This document shows positions 44,352-53,611 of a stretch of DNA of 64,000 nucleotides, in pieces. Each line of letters opens with the position of its first letter. The stretch's first letter is position 1. The translations under genes were made by a program, and so were the position numbers. The stretch is from positions 169,876 to 233,875 of the forward strand of contig NZ_QNUF01000006.1 in the NCBI RefSeq assembly GCF_003385455.1. Reading direction: 5' to 3'. Below the pieces are notes generated by a model, which ran no database searches, was not told the DNA's origin, and saw only the letters and a list, made by a program, of their open reading frames with translations. Source of the stretch: Chryseobacterium rhizosphaerae. GTDB taxonomy: Bacteria > Bacteroidota > Bacteroidia > Flavobacteriales > Weeksellaceae.

Positions 44352-46151
44352 TTATTTCTTCACTGCCTTTACAGTAGATTGAGTCCCATCTTTAAAATAA
44401 AGGGTAACAAAATACAGCCCGGTATTCAGCATACTTAGATTAAGCTCTTTTACAGGGCCCTCAATGGTATTCACAATTCTTCCTGAGAGATCTACCACTG
44501 TGACAGATTTCACTTCTCTTGTATCTGATATATAGAGAATATCTTTAAAAGGGTTCGGATGAATTTCAGCTTTCTTGGTTACTTTATTCACTTCCGAAGT
44601 ACTCAGCTGGGCATTTTCAACGGTAAAGTCATCTATATAGAAATTATAATCCAGACCTTCATTTACGGTTCCGGAAGTTCCATAAAATGCAAATACCGTA
44701 TGGGCATTGGTATTGGCTGTTAAATTATAACTGTATTCATTCGATGTGTTGGAAGGACCGTTAGCCGTATTCCAGGTTTGTAATATCGTCCACGTTGTTC
44801 CATTGTCTTCGGAAACCATAAAATGTACAATATCATCGCCTCCCATTAAAGAAGTTGCAGTTCCGGAATATGTTGTAACTCCGTAGTTAAATTTCACTCT
44901 GTACCCACCTGCCGAAAGATCGAATGGCACTGTTTTAAGCCAGCCCGTTCTATTGGTAGAATACAAATTCATATGGATGGACGGACCGTTAGCTGATGTA
45001 TTTAAAAAATTACGCTGATCCCAATAGACTGTAGTTGCAGTAGGTCCTGTGGAAGGGCTTCCGCCAGAGATATTATTGGCCCAGCATGTCCCCGGAACGC
45101 TGCTGAAATTATTAGTATATGGAGGCACCAAAGCACCACACAGCGTAGTAAATGACTTAGAGAATGACCATGCACTTTCACTCGTTGCAGTACTGCAATT
45201 TGTTCTTACCCAATAATAATAGGTTGTACTTGGAGCTAAACTTCCCAATGTATAAGAGGTTCCCGTCACATCCGAATAAACAGGAACTGTAGTGCTGGTA
45301 GGAGTTGTGGGACTTGTACTGTAATAAATATCATGGCTTACCGCTTGTGTGCCGGCAGGAACCGTCCATGAAATATCCGCAGAACTTGAGGTAACCGTTC
45401 CTGTAGCAGATAATGTAGGCGCTACACAATCAGTATAAACATCTGCCGAGAAAGCAAAAATATTGGCCACACCTGCACTACTGGTTTTGGTTATTGTGAT
45501 ACTCTGAATAGGTTTGGCCTGGTTGGCTGCATCAATATTTAAAACAGCCTGATATAATCTCGGATTAGTAGAATTGGCATCCAGCGCATCTGAAGTTCTG
45601 AGAATTCTCCCAATCCCCTGAATTGCAAAATTCATTCCTCCATACCAGTCTGTGATTCCTTGCCCGGTAAAAACCTGGGTCGTATTGTCTGTAAAATTAA
45701 CTGTCACATTTACTGTAGAGTTGCCACTTCCACTGGTAGAAAGCATGTATAATTTGAAAGCAGCCACAGGATTGGTAAATACGAGAGTCCCGGTATTTGC
45801 TCCTGCGGTATTACTGTTAATTCTTAAAGAATTATTTCCCGAATAATCTCCAAGCTGATAACTTAAACCCGGCGTTGAAGCCACTACTGAGTTTATAATC
45901 CCATTGGCAGGAAGACCATAGGTAAGTGGTGTGCTGCTCGCAGTGAGTTGAAAATCCCTGGAGATAAAATTATAGGAAACTCCATCCACATCCATTGTGG
46001 TAGAAGCCATAGAAGGTCCTATCCCGTTGGCGATAACGTCAGCTGTATATCCGGACTGAACGGGTATAGGTTGAAAATTTTGAGCCATCATTGATGATGT
46101 AAAAGATAGAGCTGTGATACTTAAAGCTCCAAAAAGTAATGTTCTTTTCAT
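44352..46151 (-). CDS. T9SS-secreted protein with fibronectin type III domain
   Basis: 599 residues. Signal peptide cleaved after MMAQ; a beta-rich N-terminal region (25-240); an FN3 domain (about 242-337, CVAPTLSATG...ADISWTVP...YYYWVRTNC); a MAM/jellyroll-like segment (FSSVPGTCW...DDIVHFMVSEDNG); and the type A sorting tail from about 525 (HPNPFKDILYISD...NLSMLNTGLYFVTL) that sends it through the type IX system to the cell surface or medium. Cargo function unknown. Confidence 0.9.
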   Translation of the reverse strand: MKRTLLFGALSITALSFTSSMMAQNFQPIPVQSGYTADVIANGIGPSMASTTMDVDGVSYNFISRDFQLTASSTPLTYGLPANGIINSVVASTPGLSYQLGDYSGNNSLRINSNTAGANTGTLVFTNPVAAFKLYMLSTSGSGNSTVNVTVNFTDNTTQVFTGQGITDWYGGMNFAIQGIGRILRTSDALDANSTNPRLYQAVLNIDAANQAKPIQSITITKTSSAGVANIFAFSADVYTDCVAPTLSATGTVTSSSADISWTVPAGTQAVSHDIYYSTSPTTPTSTTVPVYSDVTGTSYTLGSLAPSTTYYYWVRTNCSTATSESAWSFSKSFTTLCGALVPPYTNNFSSVPGTCWANNISGGSPSTGPTATTVYWDQRNFLNTSANGPSIHMNLYSTNRTGWLKTVPFDLSAGGYRVKFNYGVTTYSGTATSLMGGDDIVHFMVSEDNGTTWTILQTWNTANGPSNTSNEYSYNLTANTNAHTVFAFYGTSGTVNEGLDYNFYIDDFTVENAQLSTSEVNKVTKKAEIHPNPFKDILYISDTREVKSVTVVDLSGRIVNTIEGPVKELNLSMLNTGLYFVTLYFKDGTQSTVKAVKK

Positions 46152-46397
46152 ATTGATTAATATTTATCCAGTAAATTTATAAAAAAAATAACATTAAAAG
46201 TATTTTATCACTATTTTCAAAAATAAAACACATTATAGTTAAATAAAACAATAATTATTAAAATAAATAAAAAAATAATTCACCAAATAAGGAGTATATA
46301 AAAATTACAAATCACCTCTTTTTTCAAATTCCATTTATTCATAGATTTTATTATTGAGAAATTAAATCTTATTTTTGCCATACAAATTTTTTAAACA

Positions 46398-47603
46398 ATG
46401 CCGAATATTTCAAACAGAGCACTGCACATGCCGCCATCGCCGGTAAGAAAACTAGTTCCTTTCGCATTACAAGCAAAACAAAAAGGGATAAAAGTATACC
46501 ACCTTAATATCGGGCAGCCTGATATTGAAACTCCGGAAACAGCTTTAAATGCTTTAAAAAATATTGATTTAAAAGTATTGGAATATGCCCTTTCTGAAGG
46601 TAATATAGAATACAGAAAAGCCCTTACTGAATATTATCATTCATTAGGTTTTGCTGATTTGACACCTGAGAACTTCATTGTTACCAATGGTGGATCAGAA
46701 GCCCTTAATTTTGCTATTTCTACATTATGTGACGATGGTGATGAGGTGATTATTCCTGAACCTTATTATGCAAACTACAATGGTTTCACCAGTACATTTA
46801 ATGTCAATGTAGTAGCAGTTCCTTCTACTATTGATACAGGTTTTGCCCTGCCTCCGGTAGAAGAATTTGAGAAAAAAATCACAGAAAAAACAAGAGCTAT
46901 TGTCATCTGTAATCCTGGTAACCCAACAGGATACCTGTATACCCGTGAAGAGTTGCAAAAACTTGCAGAAATTGCTTTAAAATATGATATCGTAATCATC
47001 TCTGACGAAGTGTACAGAGAATATGTATATGACGGAAAGCAACAGATTTCAATGCTTGATTTCCCAGAATTGAGTGAGAACTGCATCATAATAGACTCGG
47101 AATCCAAACGTTATTCTATGTGTGGAGTAAGAATCGGATGTATGCTTACCCGTTCTTCAAAAATCCGTAATGCGGCAATGCTTTTTGCTCAGGCAAGACT
47201 AAGTCCTGTTCTTTTGGGACAGATTGCTGCCACTGCTGCACACCAGAACGATGGTGCTTATATTAGAGCGGTAAGAGAAGAATACACCCACAGAAGAAAT
47301 GTATTGGTTGACCTGTTAAATGCTATTCCGGGGGTCATCTGCCCTAAACCGAGAGGAGCATTCTACTGTGTAGCTGAACTTCCGGTAGATGATACCGAAA
47401 AGTTTGCTCAATGGTTACTGGAAAAATATTCATTGAATAACGAAACCATTATGGTAGCTCCTGCCGGTGGATTCTACAGCAATCCTGAACTGGGTAAGAA
47501 ACAGGTAAGAATTGCTTATGTTCTTAAAGAAGAAGATTTAAAGAGAAGTGCTGAAATCCTTAAAGAAGCTCTAAAAAAGTACAGAGAAGAATTTAGCCTA
47601 TAA
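46398..47603 (+). CDS. Class I/II pyridoxal-phosphate aminotransferase
   Basis: 401 residues. PLP-dependent aminotransferase fold I (AspC/AlaT-like). The substrate loop LNIGQPDIETPE, the VTNGGSEALNF phosphate-contact region, NPGNPTGYL with the Asn and the Schiff-base Lys in SESKRYSMCGVRIGC are clear. Substrate (Asp, Ala or aromatic) is not decided by sequence. A lipoprotein gene follows after 8 nt and murB after that, so the three form an operon. Upstream TATTTTTG at 46370-46377 is a possible -7 box. Confidence 0.92.
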   Translation: MPNISNRALHMPPSPVRKLVPFALQAKQKGIKVYHLNIGQPDIETPETALNALKNIDLKVLEYALSEGNIEYRKALTEYYHSLGFADLTPENFIVTNGGSEALNFAISTLCDDGDEVIIPEPYYANYNGFTSTFNVNVVAVPSTIDTGFALPPVEEFEKKITEKTRAIVICNPGNPTGYLYTREELQKLAEIALKYDIVIISDEVYREYVYDGKQQISMLDFPELSENCIIIDSESKRYSMCGVRIGCMLTRSSKIRNAAMLFAQARLSPVLLGQIAATAAHQNDGAYIRAVREEYTHRRNVLVDLLNAIPGVICPKPRGAFYCVAELPVDDTEKFAQWLLEKYSLNNETIMVAPAGGFYSNPELGKKQVRIAYVLKEEDLKRSAEILKEALKKYREEFSL

Positions 47604-47611
47604 ATTATAAT

Positions 47612-48097
47612 ATGATGCCGACAACAAAAAATATACATCTGAAAATACTGTTTTCGATCTTTTTGCTGTCGGCATTTTTTTCTTGTGACAAAAAGGAATC
47701 GGTACAAACAGCCCATAAAGATCCTTACGAGATTACATCTATCAGTATATCCAATATCGGAGGAAACCTTGGCTATTACAGAATTATAAAAGTCACCAAA
47801 GATTCTATCACCGTGGAAAAAGGAACAACCTCCACTCAAAATCACAAAAAATGGCATTCAGCTATCAATGCCAGCACCTGGAAACAGCTTACCTCATCCA
47901 TCCATATGGTGGATCTTGATCATATAAAGAGTTCTCCAAGCCAGCAATCTGTAGACGGTATAGATGAAACTTTCCAGATCCGAACTCCGAAAAAGTCACA
48001 TATTTATGTTAATTCTTATGTTGATACTGTACATTACAAACAATTTCAACAACTTAAAGAACATATAGACCACATTCTGCCAAAAGAATACAAATAA
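47612..48097 (+). CDS. Small lipoprotein, function unknown
   Basis: 161 residues. SPII signal with lipobox FFSC (about 26), then a compact soluble domain: EITSISISNIGGNLGYYRIIKVTKDSITVEKG and ETFQIRTPKKSHIYVNSY. It does not match a family I can name. It sits between an aminotransferase (8 nt) and murB (3 nt) and is thus translated with them; the link to cell wall is positional only. Confidence 0.78.
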   Translation: MMPTTKNIHLKILFSIFLLSAFFSCDKKESVQTAHKDPYEITSISISNIGGNLGYYRIIKVTKDSITVEKGTTSTQNHKKWHSAINASTWKQLTSSIHMVDLDHIKSSPSQQSVDGIDETFQIRTPKKSHIYVNSYVDTVHYKQFQQLKEHIDHILPKEYK

Positions 48098-48100
48098 AAC

Positions 48101-49114
48101 ATGCAAGAAAATTTTTCCTTACAGCCTTACAACACATTTGGAGTTGACGCCAACGCTAAATATTTCACTGAAGTCAGCAATACCGAAGAATTAAAAGCAG
48201 CGCTCAGCTACTCAACATCTCATTCTCTTCCACTTCTTTTTTTGGGAGGCGGAAGTAATATTTTACTGACCAAAGATTTTGACGGCCTTGCTATTAAACT
48301 TAATTTAAAAGGAATATCCGAAGAAAACTTCAGTGATAATGAAGTGTTTGTCACGGCCAAAGCTGGTGAAAACTGGCATGAATTCGTGATGTATTGCTTA
48401 CATAAAAATTATGGTGGACTAGAAAACCTCTCTTTAATTCCCGGAAATGTAGGAACTTCTCCCATGCAGAACATCGGTGCTTATGGAACGGAAATTAAAG
48501 ATATTTTTGTTAGCTGTCAGGTATTGGATCTGGAAGACCTTGAAGTTAAAACATTCAACCTTGAACAATGCCGATTCGGATACAGGGATTCTATTTTTAA
48601 GCAGAAAGGAAAAGGCAGATATGTTATTCTGGAAGTCACTTTTAAACTGACCCGGAAAGAACATCATGTAAAAACAGAATACGGAGCGATTACATCTGAA
48701 CTGAAACATCTGGGTATTGAAAACCCCACTATCCAGGATGTATCTCAAGCAGTAATCAATATCAGACAAAGCAAGCTGCCGGATCCTAAAGAAATCGGGA
48801 ATGCCGGAAGTTTTTTCAAAAACCCTACAATTCCTTTGGCCCAGTTTGAAGCTTTACAGCAAAAGTTTGAAAACATTCAGGGATATCCTAATGGAGACAT
48901 GGTAAAGGTTCCTGCCGGATGGCTGATCGAACAATGCGGATGGAAAGGGAAACAGATTGGGAATGTAGCCTCACACAAGCTCCAGTCATTAGTAATCATC
49001 AACGCAACAGGAAAGGCAAGCGGAAAAGAAATTTTTGACTTCTCCACGGACATTATCAATTCCGTGAAAGAGAAGTTTGGGATAGAACTTGAACGGGAAG
49101 TGAATATCATTTAA
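48101..49114 (+). CDS. murB: UDP-N-acetylenolpyruvoylglucosamine reductase MurB
   Basis: 337 residues, type I MurB. FAD-binding motif LGGGSNIL, then GLENLSLIPGNVGTSPMQNIGAYG, the catalytic Ser/Arg blocks CRFGYRDS(I)F and GNAGSFFKNP, and the substrate Glu region in the C-terminal third. Reduces the enolpyruvyl intermediate made by MurA (itself at 28344) to UDP-MurNAc. Last gene of the aminotransferase operon. Confidence 0.96.
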   Translation: MQENFSLQPYNTFGVDANAKYFTEVSNTEELKAALSYSTSHSLPLLFLGGGSNILLTKDFDGLAIKLNLKGISEENFSDNEVFVTAKAGENWHEFVMYCLHKNYGGLENLSLIPGNVGTSPMQNIGAYGTEIKDIFVSCQVLDLEDLEVKTFNLEQCRFGYRDSIFKQKGKGRYVILEVTFKLTRKEHHVKTEYGAITSELKHLGIENPTIQDVSQAVINIRQSKLPDPKEIGNAGSFFKNPTIPLAQFEALQQKFENIQGYPNGDMVKVPAGWLIEQCGWKGKQIGNVASHKLQSLVIINATGKASGKEIFDFSTDIINSVKEKFGIELEREVNII

Positions 49115-49123
49115 TTAAAATAC

Positions 49124-49153
49124 AAGGGCTGCTTCAATATTGAAACAGCCTTT
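49124..49153 (+). terminator. Terminator after murB
   Basis: Thirteen-bp stem (49124-49136 with 49141-49153, two G-U pairs) with an ATAT loop and T-rich tail, 10 nt past the stop codon. Confidence 0.82.
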
Positions 49154-49274
49154 AATTTTTACCGTTTTCTCAATGCATCATCTTATGCACGAGTATAAAA
49201 CAGCAACTTATCCTGAAGTAGTTCACGTCCATTTTCCATAAAATCATTATTTTAGCTAAAAATAAAGACACAAT

Positions 49275-50078
49275 ATGAAAATAGCGATTCTGGGAGCCGG
49301 AAATATGGGACTATCTTTTTCAAAATCTTTTTTGAAGTACGAACTGATCAAACCTGAACACCTTCATCTGATCATCCGAAATCCATCTAAAGTAGCTAAA
49401 ATAGCTGAGGACTTTCCCAAGTCTATCATTTCAACTTTCAGCGAGGTTAAAGAACTGGACGCGGATCTGGTTATTATCGCTGTAAAACCTCAGGATTTTC
49501 AGCTTGTTGCTCAAAATATTCAGTTTACATTAAAGGAAAACCAGATGGTTTTATCCATTATGGCAGGAATCAATATCGATAAAATCCAAAAATCACTTAA
49601 TCATCCGCTAGTGGTAAGAGCTATGCCTAACTCTCCTACTCTTTTGGGTATGGGAATTACGGGCTATACTGCTGCAGACGGAATTTCTTTCAGCCAGCTA
49701 ATCAATATTGAAAGACTGCTCAACAGTACCGGCCGCTCTGTCTATCTGGAAAACGAGGATCTTTTGGATGGTGTTACTGCATTATCAGGAAGTGGACCGG
49801 CTTACTTCTACTATATTATTGACGCCATGATTAAAGCGGGAATTGAAATGGGAATTGAAGAAAACCTTTCCAAGCTTTTTGTCAAACAAACGATGCTGGG
49901 GGCTTACCACCTGATCAACAATTCTGAAAAAAGCCTTGAAGAGTTGATTAAAGATGTTGCATCCAAAGGTGGAACTACAGAAGCTGCATTAAAGACATTT
50001 GAAGAAAACAGCTTTAAAGACATTTTAAAACAGGGAATTCTAAATGCTGAAAAGCGGGCTAAAGAGCTCAACAACTAA
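49275..50078 (+). CDS. proC: Pyrroline-5-carboxylate reductase
   Basis: 267 residues. Last step of proline synthesis, NAD(P)H-dependent. Rossmann GAGNMGLSFSKS (8-19), VKPQDF and the substrate loop MPNSPTLLGMG; the C-terminal helical domain has ALSGSGPAYFYYIIDAM and the SKGGTTEAAL signature. Its last 11 nt overlap the end of the convergent VanZ gene. Confidence 0.96.
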   Translation: MKIAILGAGNMGLSFSKSFLKYELIKPEHLHLIIRNPSKVAKIAEDFPKSIISTFSEVKELDADLVIIAVKPQDFQLVAQNIQFTLKENQMVLSIMAGINIDKIQKSLNHPLVVRAMPNSPTLLGMGITGYTAADGISFSQLINIERLLNSTGRSVYLENEDLLDGVTALSGSGPAYFYYIIDAMIKAGIEMGIEENLSKLFVKQTMLGAYHLINNSEKSLEELIKDVASKGGTTEAALKTFEENSFKDILKQGILNAEKRAKELNN

Positions 50079-50481
50079 GCTTTTTCTCTACAAATATTCT
50101 GATCTGCCAGCCCAAATACACCCCGAAAGTATTCAGGAGGATATCATCTACCTCAAATATTCCCATTCTGGTAAAGTATTGGAGCGCTTCTACAATAACA
50201 ATAGCTGAAATGAAAGCAATACACAATGTTTTCAAATCCTTAAACCTTGGAAAAATCCAACCCAGAAAACCAAAAGGAATAAACATAATAATATTTCCTA
50301 AGACAATAATCACAATATCTTTCCATCCATCTGCAGTCTGAATAAATTTAATCGTAGAAAAAATAGGTTTTACGGTGATCAGGTTATCTTCATACTGATA
50401 TCTGCCCATCCCCAAAAACATCAGGTAAAGCAAAAATAAGGTATAGGGAATAATTGCAATTTTGTATACTTTCTTTAACAT
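50068..50481 (-). CDS. VanZ-family membrane protein
   Basis: 137 residues with four membrane helices (YTLFLLYLMFLGMG; IVIIVLGNIIMFIPFGFLGWIFP; LCIAFISAIVIVEALQY; ILLNTFGVYLGWQIR). NIIMFIPFGFL and the DDILLNTFG segment are the VanZ hallmarks. Role unknown in Bacteroidota. Tail-to-tail overlap of 11 nt with proC and no terminator between. Confidence 0.87.
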   Translation of the reverse strand: MLKKVYKIAIIPYTLFLLYLMFLGMGRYQYEDNLITVKPIFSTIKFIQTADGWKDIVIIVLGNIIMFIPFGFLGWIFPRFKDLKTLCIAFISAIVIVEALQYFTRMGIFEVDDILLNTFGVYLGWQIRIFVEKKLSC

Positions 50482-50536
50482 CAGTTGCTAAGATATTCAT
50501 TTCAAAAACATTAAATTTGTATATTAAAATAAATTA

Positions 50537-52171
50537 ATGAAATACGTTTTACTTACACTTATTTCAGCAATGCTGCTGTCGGTTTCGTGGCCTACCTATG
50601 GAGTTCCTTTTTTTATATTTTTCGCCCTTGTTCCCCTCCTGATGATGGAACATGGAATTTCAAAATTCTCCAGCTATAAAAGAAAAAGCTGGATGGTTTT
50701 CGGACTTTCCTATCTGTGTTTTATCATCTGGAATATTGTCACTACAGGATGGTTATATGGCTCTAAAAATCCGGATGGAAGCCATTCTATGATGGCTGTT
50801 GTATTCCCTGTTTTGGTCAATTCACTTTTGTATTCTTTGGTTTTCCAATGTTATCATTGGTACAAAAATGCCCAGGGAACGTATTGGGGCTTAGGATTTT
50901 TGATCGCCATCTGGATGAGTTTTGAAAAATTCCATCTGGGTTGGGAACTGACGTGGCCATGGTTGAATTTAGGAAATGTATTTTCTGAATATCCAAAGCT
51001 TATCCAATGGTATGATACCCTGGGAGCTACAGGAGGAAGTTTCTGGATCTTACTGATCAACGTTTTAATTTTTTATACCCTGAGAACCTGGGAAGCCGGA
51101 AGAAAGAGAAAAGATCTGATTAAAAACTCTTCAATTGTAACGGCATTAATTGCTGTTCCAATGATTATTTCATTAATCAAGTACAACAGCTTTAATGAAA
51201 AACCATCCGGACAGGTGAATGTACTGATGTTACAACCTGATCTTGATCCGTACATGGAAAAATATTCAAAAGACAGTCTTACCATTGAAAATGACCTGCT
51301 GAAGCTGGCTGAAAATAATTCAAAAGGAAAAATTGATTATTTCATTGCTCCGGAAACAGCCATTCCGGGAAGAGGTTCAATTTCTGAAACCGGTTTTGAA
51401 AAAAGTTTACTGCTAAACAATATCAAAGACTTTTTAGTAAAACATCCCGGATCTGTTTTTGCTACGGGAATTTCTTCACACCGCTTTTATTTTGATCCGT
51501 TACAAGCGCCAAAAGAAGCTTACCAGATCAATTCCGGAGTTTGGGTGACGAGTTACAATACGGCCATTCAGCTAGCTCCCCATCAGAAAACACAGGTTTA
51601 CCATAAGGGAAAACTTGTTCCGGGAGTTGAAATCTTTCCTTATATGAGCGTTCTTAAACCTTTATTGGGAGATGCTATGCTCAATCTGGGTGGTACAGTA
51701 GCTTCCTTAAGCACAGATAAAGAAAGGCTTGCTTTTTCAAACCCTTACAATAAGGGAAAAATAGCTCCTATCATTTGCTATGAAAGCATTTATGGTGAAT
51801 TTGTTACTGATTATGTAAAAAAGGGAGCCAATTTCTTAGGGATCATGACCAATGATTCCTGGTGGGGAGTTTCAGAAGGACACAAACAACTTTTATCTTA
51901 CGCCAGATTAAGAGCTATTGAAACAAGACGAGAAATTGCCCGTGCAGCCAATAGTGGAATTTCCGCACATATTGATGCCAAAGGAGAAGTTGTAGCCGAT
52001 ACTTTTTATGGTGATCAGACTACTTTATTTGCTAAGGTAAATCTTTATGATACGATGACTTTCTATACAAGAGCCGGAGATCTTCTTTCAAGGTTTTCAA
52101 TCTTTGCCTTAGGTTTCCTTCTATTTTATTTTCTGATTAAAAAGTTCCAGAACAGAGCAAAGAAAGGATAG
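50537..52171 (+). CDS. lnt: Apolipoprotein N-acyltransferase
   Basis: 544 residues. Eight membrane helices then a carbon-nitrogen hydrolase domain with the catalytic triad: Glu273 (IAPETAIPGRG), Lys357 (YHKGKLVPGVE) and Cys414 (PIICYESIYGEF). Adds the third acyl chain to lipoproteins, relevant to the many SPII lipoproteins in this window. Length is at the upper end for the family. Divergent from the VanZ gene. Confidence 0.94.
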   Translation: MKYVLLTLISAMLLSVSWPTYGVPFFIFFALVPLLMMEHGISKFSSYKRKSWMVFGLSYLCFIIWNIVTTGWLYGSKNPDGSHSMMAVVFPVLVNSLLYSLVFQCYHWYKNAQGTYWGLGFLIAIWMSFEKFHLGWELTWPWLNLGNVFSEYPKLIQWYDTLGATGGSFWILLINVLIFYTLRTWEAGRKRKDLIKNSSIVTALIAVPMIISLIKYNSFNEKPSGQVNVLMLQPDLDPYMEKYSKDSLTIENDLLKLAENNSKGKIDYFIAPETAIPGRGSISETGFEKSLLLNNIKDFLVKHPGSVFATGISSHRFYFDPLQAPKEAYQINSGVWVTSYNTAIQLAPHQKTQVYHKGKLVPGVEIFPYMSVLKPLLGDAMLNLGGTVASLSTDKERLAFSNPYNKGKIAPIICYESIYGEFVTDYVKKGANFLGIMTNDSWWGVSEGHKQLLSYARLRAIETRREIARAANSGISAHIDAKGEVVADTFYGDQTTLFAKVNLYDTMTFYTRAGDLLSRFSIFALGFLLFYFLIKKFQNRAKKG

Positions 52172-52211
52172 TTGTTATAGGATGATTGAATCTATTAGAG
52201 CATAAGCCCAA

Positions 52212-53438
52212 ATGAAGGAAAAAATATTCAGATACAGATATTCTATCATTTTTCTATTTTATTGTATAATGGTATCTTATCTAAGTAAAAATGCAACGCT
52301 CATATTTGAGTGGAAAGTCATTATACAGGATTTTGCGGTTTATCATGACTATTATTATCTAGGGAAGCCCTCCAGCTATATGCCTCCTCTATATCCTTAC
52401 TATTTACTTTTGATACAAAGTATATTTAAAATCCCTCAATGGATAATGATATCCTGTATTTTACAGTCTGTTATTCTATTTTTTTCAGTTTTATCACTTG
52501 TTCAAAAATTCGAAGAAAATGACAAGAATAAGAATAATTATTTCATTGCTTTTGCATGTATTATTTTCTTTCCCCCTATCCTTCTTGGCAGTACAAAAAT
52601 TAGTTCTTTTGCGCTAACGGTTTCTATATTCAGCGTTTTCTTTGCTCTAATATTAAAATTATCAAAAAAAATCACCCTCAAAAATATAGTGTTGGTTTCA
52701 ATTGTATCAATACTGGGATTATATATTCGGTATGAATTTTTATTCTTAATGATTATCTCAACAATCGTACTCATATTGTATAAAAAATTAAAGTACTACA
52801 GCCTCCTGATTCTGTTCGCATTCATATTGATCACATACCTTCCCTGGTGTATAAGAAATTATGAAAAAATAGGAACTTTTCATTACTCAACTTCTTTAAG
52901 TTATAATTTTGCAAAAGGAAATCATGAAAAATATGATATTTTCTCAAGCGGTAATTTCCCCTATGATCCGTCAAAAAAAATAATATTAACGGATGAGTAT
53001 CTTCGCGCTAATTATGAAAATGAAAAGCAAATAGATAACTACCTCAATCAACTCAACAAGAATTTTATTTCATCACATCCTAAAATGTTTATTGAGAATA
53101 GTTTAAAAAAAATTGGAATTAATTTTTTGAATTACTATCCGGGGAACTATAACTTTTCAGGTAATACAGTCCCCTATTTATACAGTATTAGTTTATTAAT
53201 TTTCAATCTGCTGTTAATTTATATATTATTTCAAAAGCTAAAATCAAACTTTACATTTCAAGCAGCATTTCTTGGGATATTATTTATATTTTACCTACTG
53301 TTTTATTCAATAGCTCCTTTACCAAGATATTTTTTATTCTATTTCCCTTTATTCTTTCTTTTTGTATTTCAATACTTCAGTTGTAAAATACAATCAGTTC
53401 TATTGAAAGGAAATAATAGAAGTTCTTTCCGACGGTAA
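52212..53438 (+). CDS. GT-C-like polytopic membrane protein (glycosyltransferase 39-like)
   Basis: 408 residues, at least ten hydrophobic segments. The first periplasmic loop with PPLYPYYLLL after an acidic-aromatic stretch, and the segment YLPWCIRNYEKIGTFHYSTSLSYNFAKGNHE match the PW-x-x-RN and GN patterns of ArnT/PMT-type lipid-linked sugar transferases. Catalytic Asp candidates are in the early loop (FAVYHDYYYLGK). Base composition is more A/T-rich than its neighbours, which may indicate acquisition. Acceptor unknown. It follows lnt after 40 nt. Confidence 0.7.
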   Translation: MKEKIFRYRYSIIFLFYCIMVSYLSKNATLIFEWKVIIQDFAVYHDYYYLGKPSSYMPPLYPYYLLLIQSIFKIPQWIMISCILQSVILFFSVLSLVQKFEENDKNKNNYFIAFACIIFFPPILLGSTKISSFALTVSIFSVFFALILKLSKKITLKNIVLVSIVSILGLYIRYEFLFLMIISTIVLILYKKLKYYSLLILFAFILITYLPWCIRNYEKIGTFHYSTSLSYNFAKGNHEKYDIFSSGNFPYDPSKKIILTDEYLRANYENEKQIDNYLNQLNKNFISSHPKMFIENSLKKIGINFLNYYPGNYNFSGNTVPYLYSISLLIFNLLLIYILFQKLKSNFTFQAAFLGILFIFYLLFYSIAPLPRYFLFYFPLFFLFVFQYFSCKIQSVLLKGNNRSSFRR

Positions 53439-53554
53439 CTTAATTTAAATAACAAAACACTGTTTTAACAATAAAAAAAATGCTATATAAATGATTTTAT
53501 GGAGTTATATTTCCTCATGAATGTTACAGGTTATATAGAATCTAGCATAAAAAA

Positions 53555-53586
53555 GAGAAAAGCCAGCTGGACGTCTGGCTTTTCTC
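53555..53586. terminator. Bidirectional terminator between converging genes
   Basis: Perfect 12-bp stem GAGAAAAGCCAG / CTGGCTTTTCTC around TGGACGTC's core, between the GT-C-like gene on + and the VCBS gene on -. Confidence 0.87.
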
Positions 53587-53611
53587 ATTGATAGAAGATA
53601 GAATGATTCAA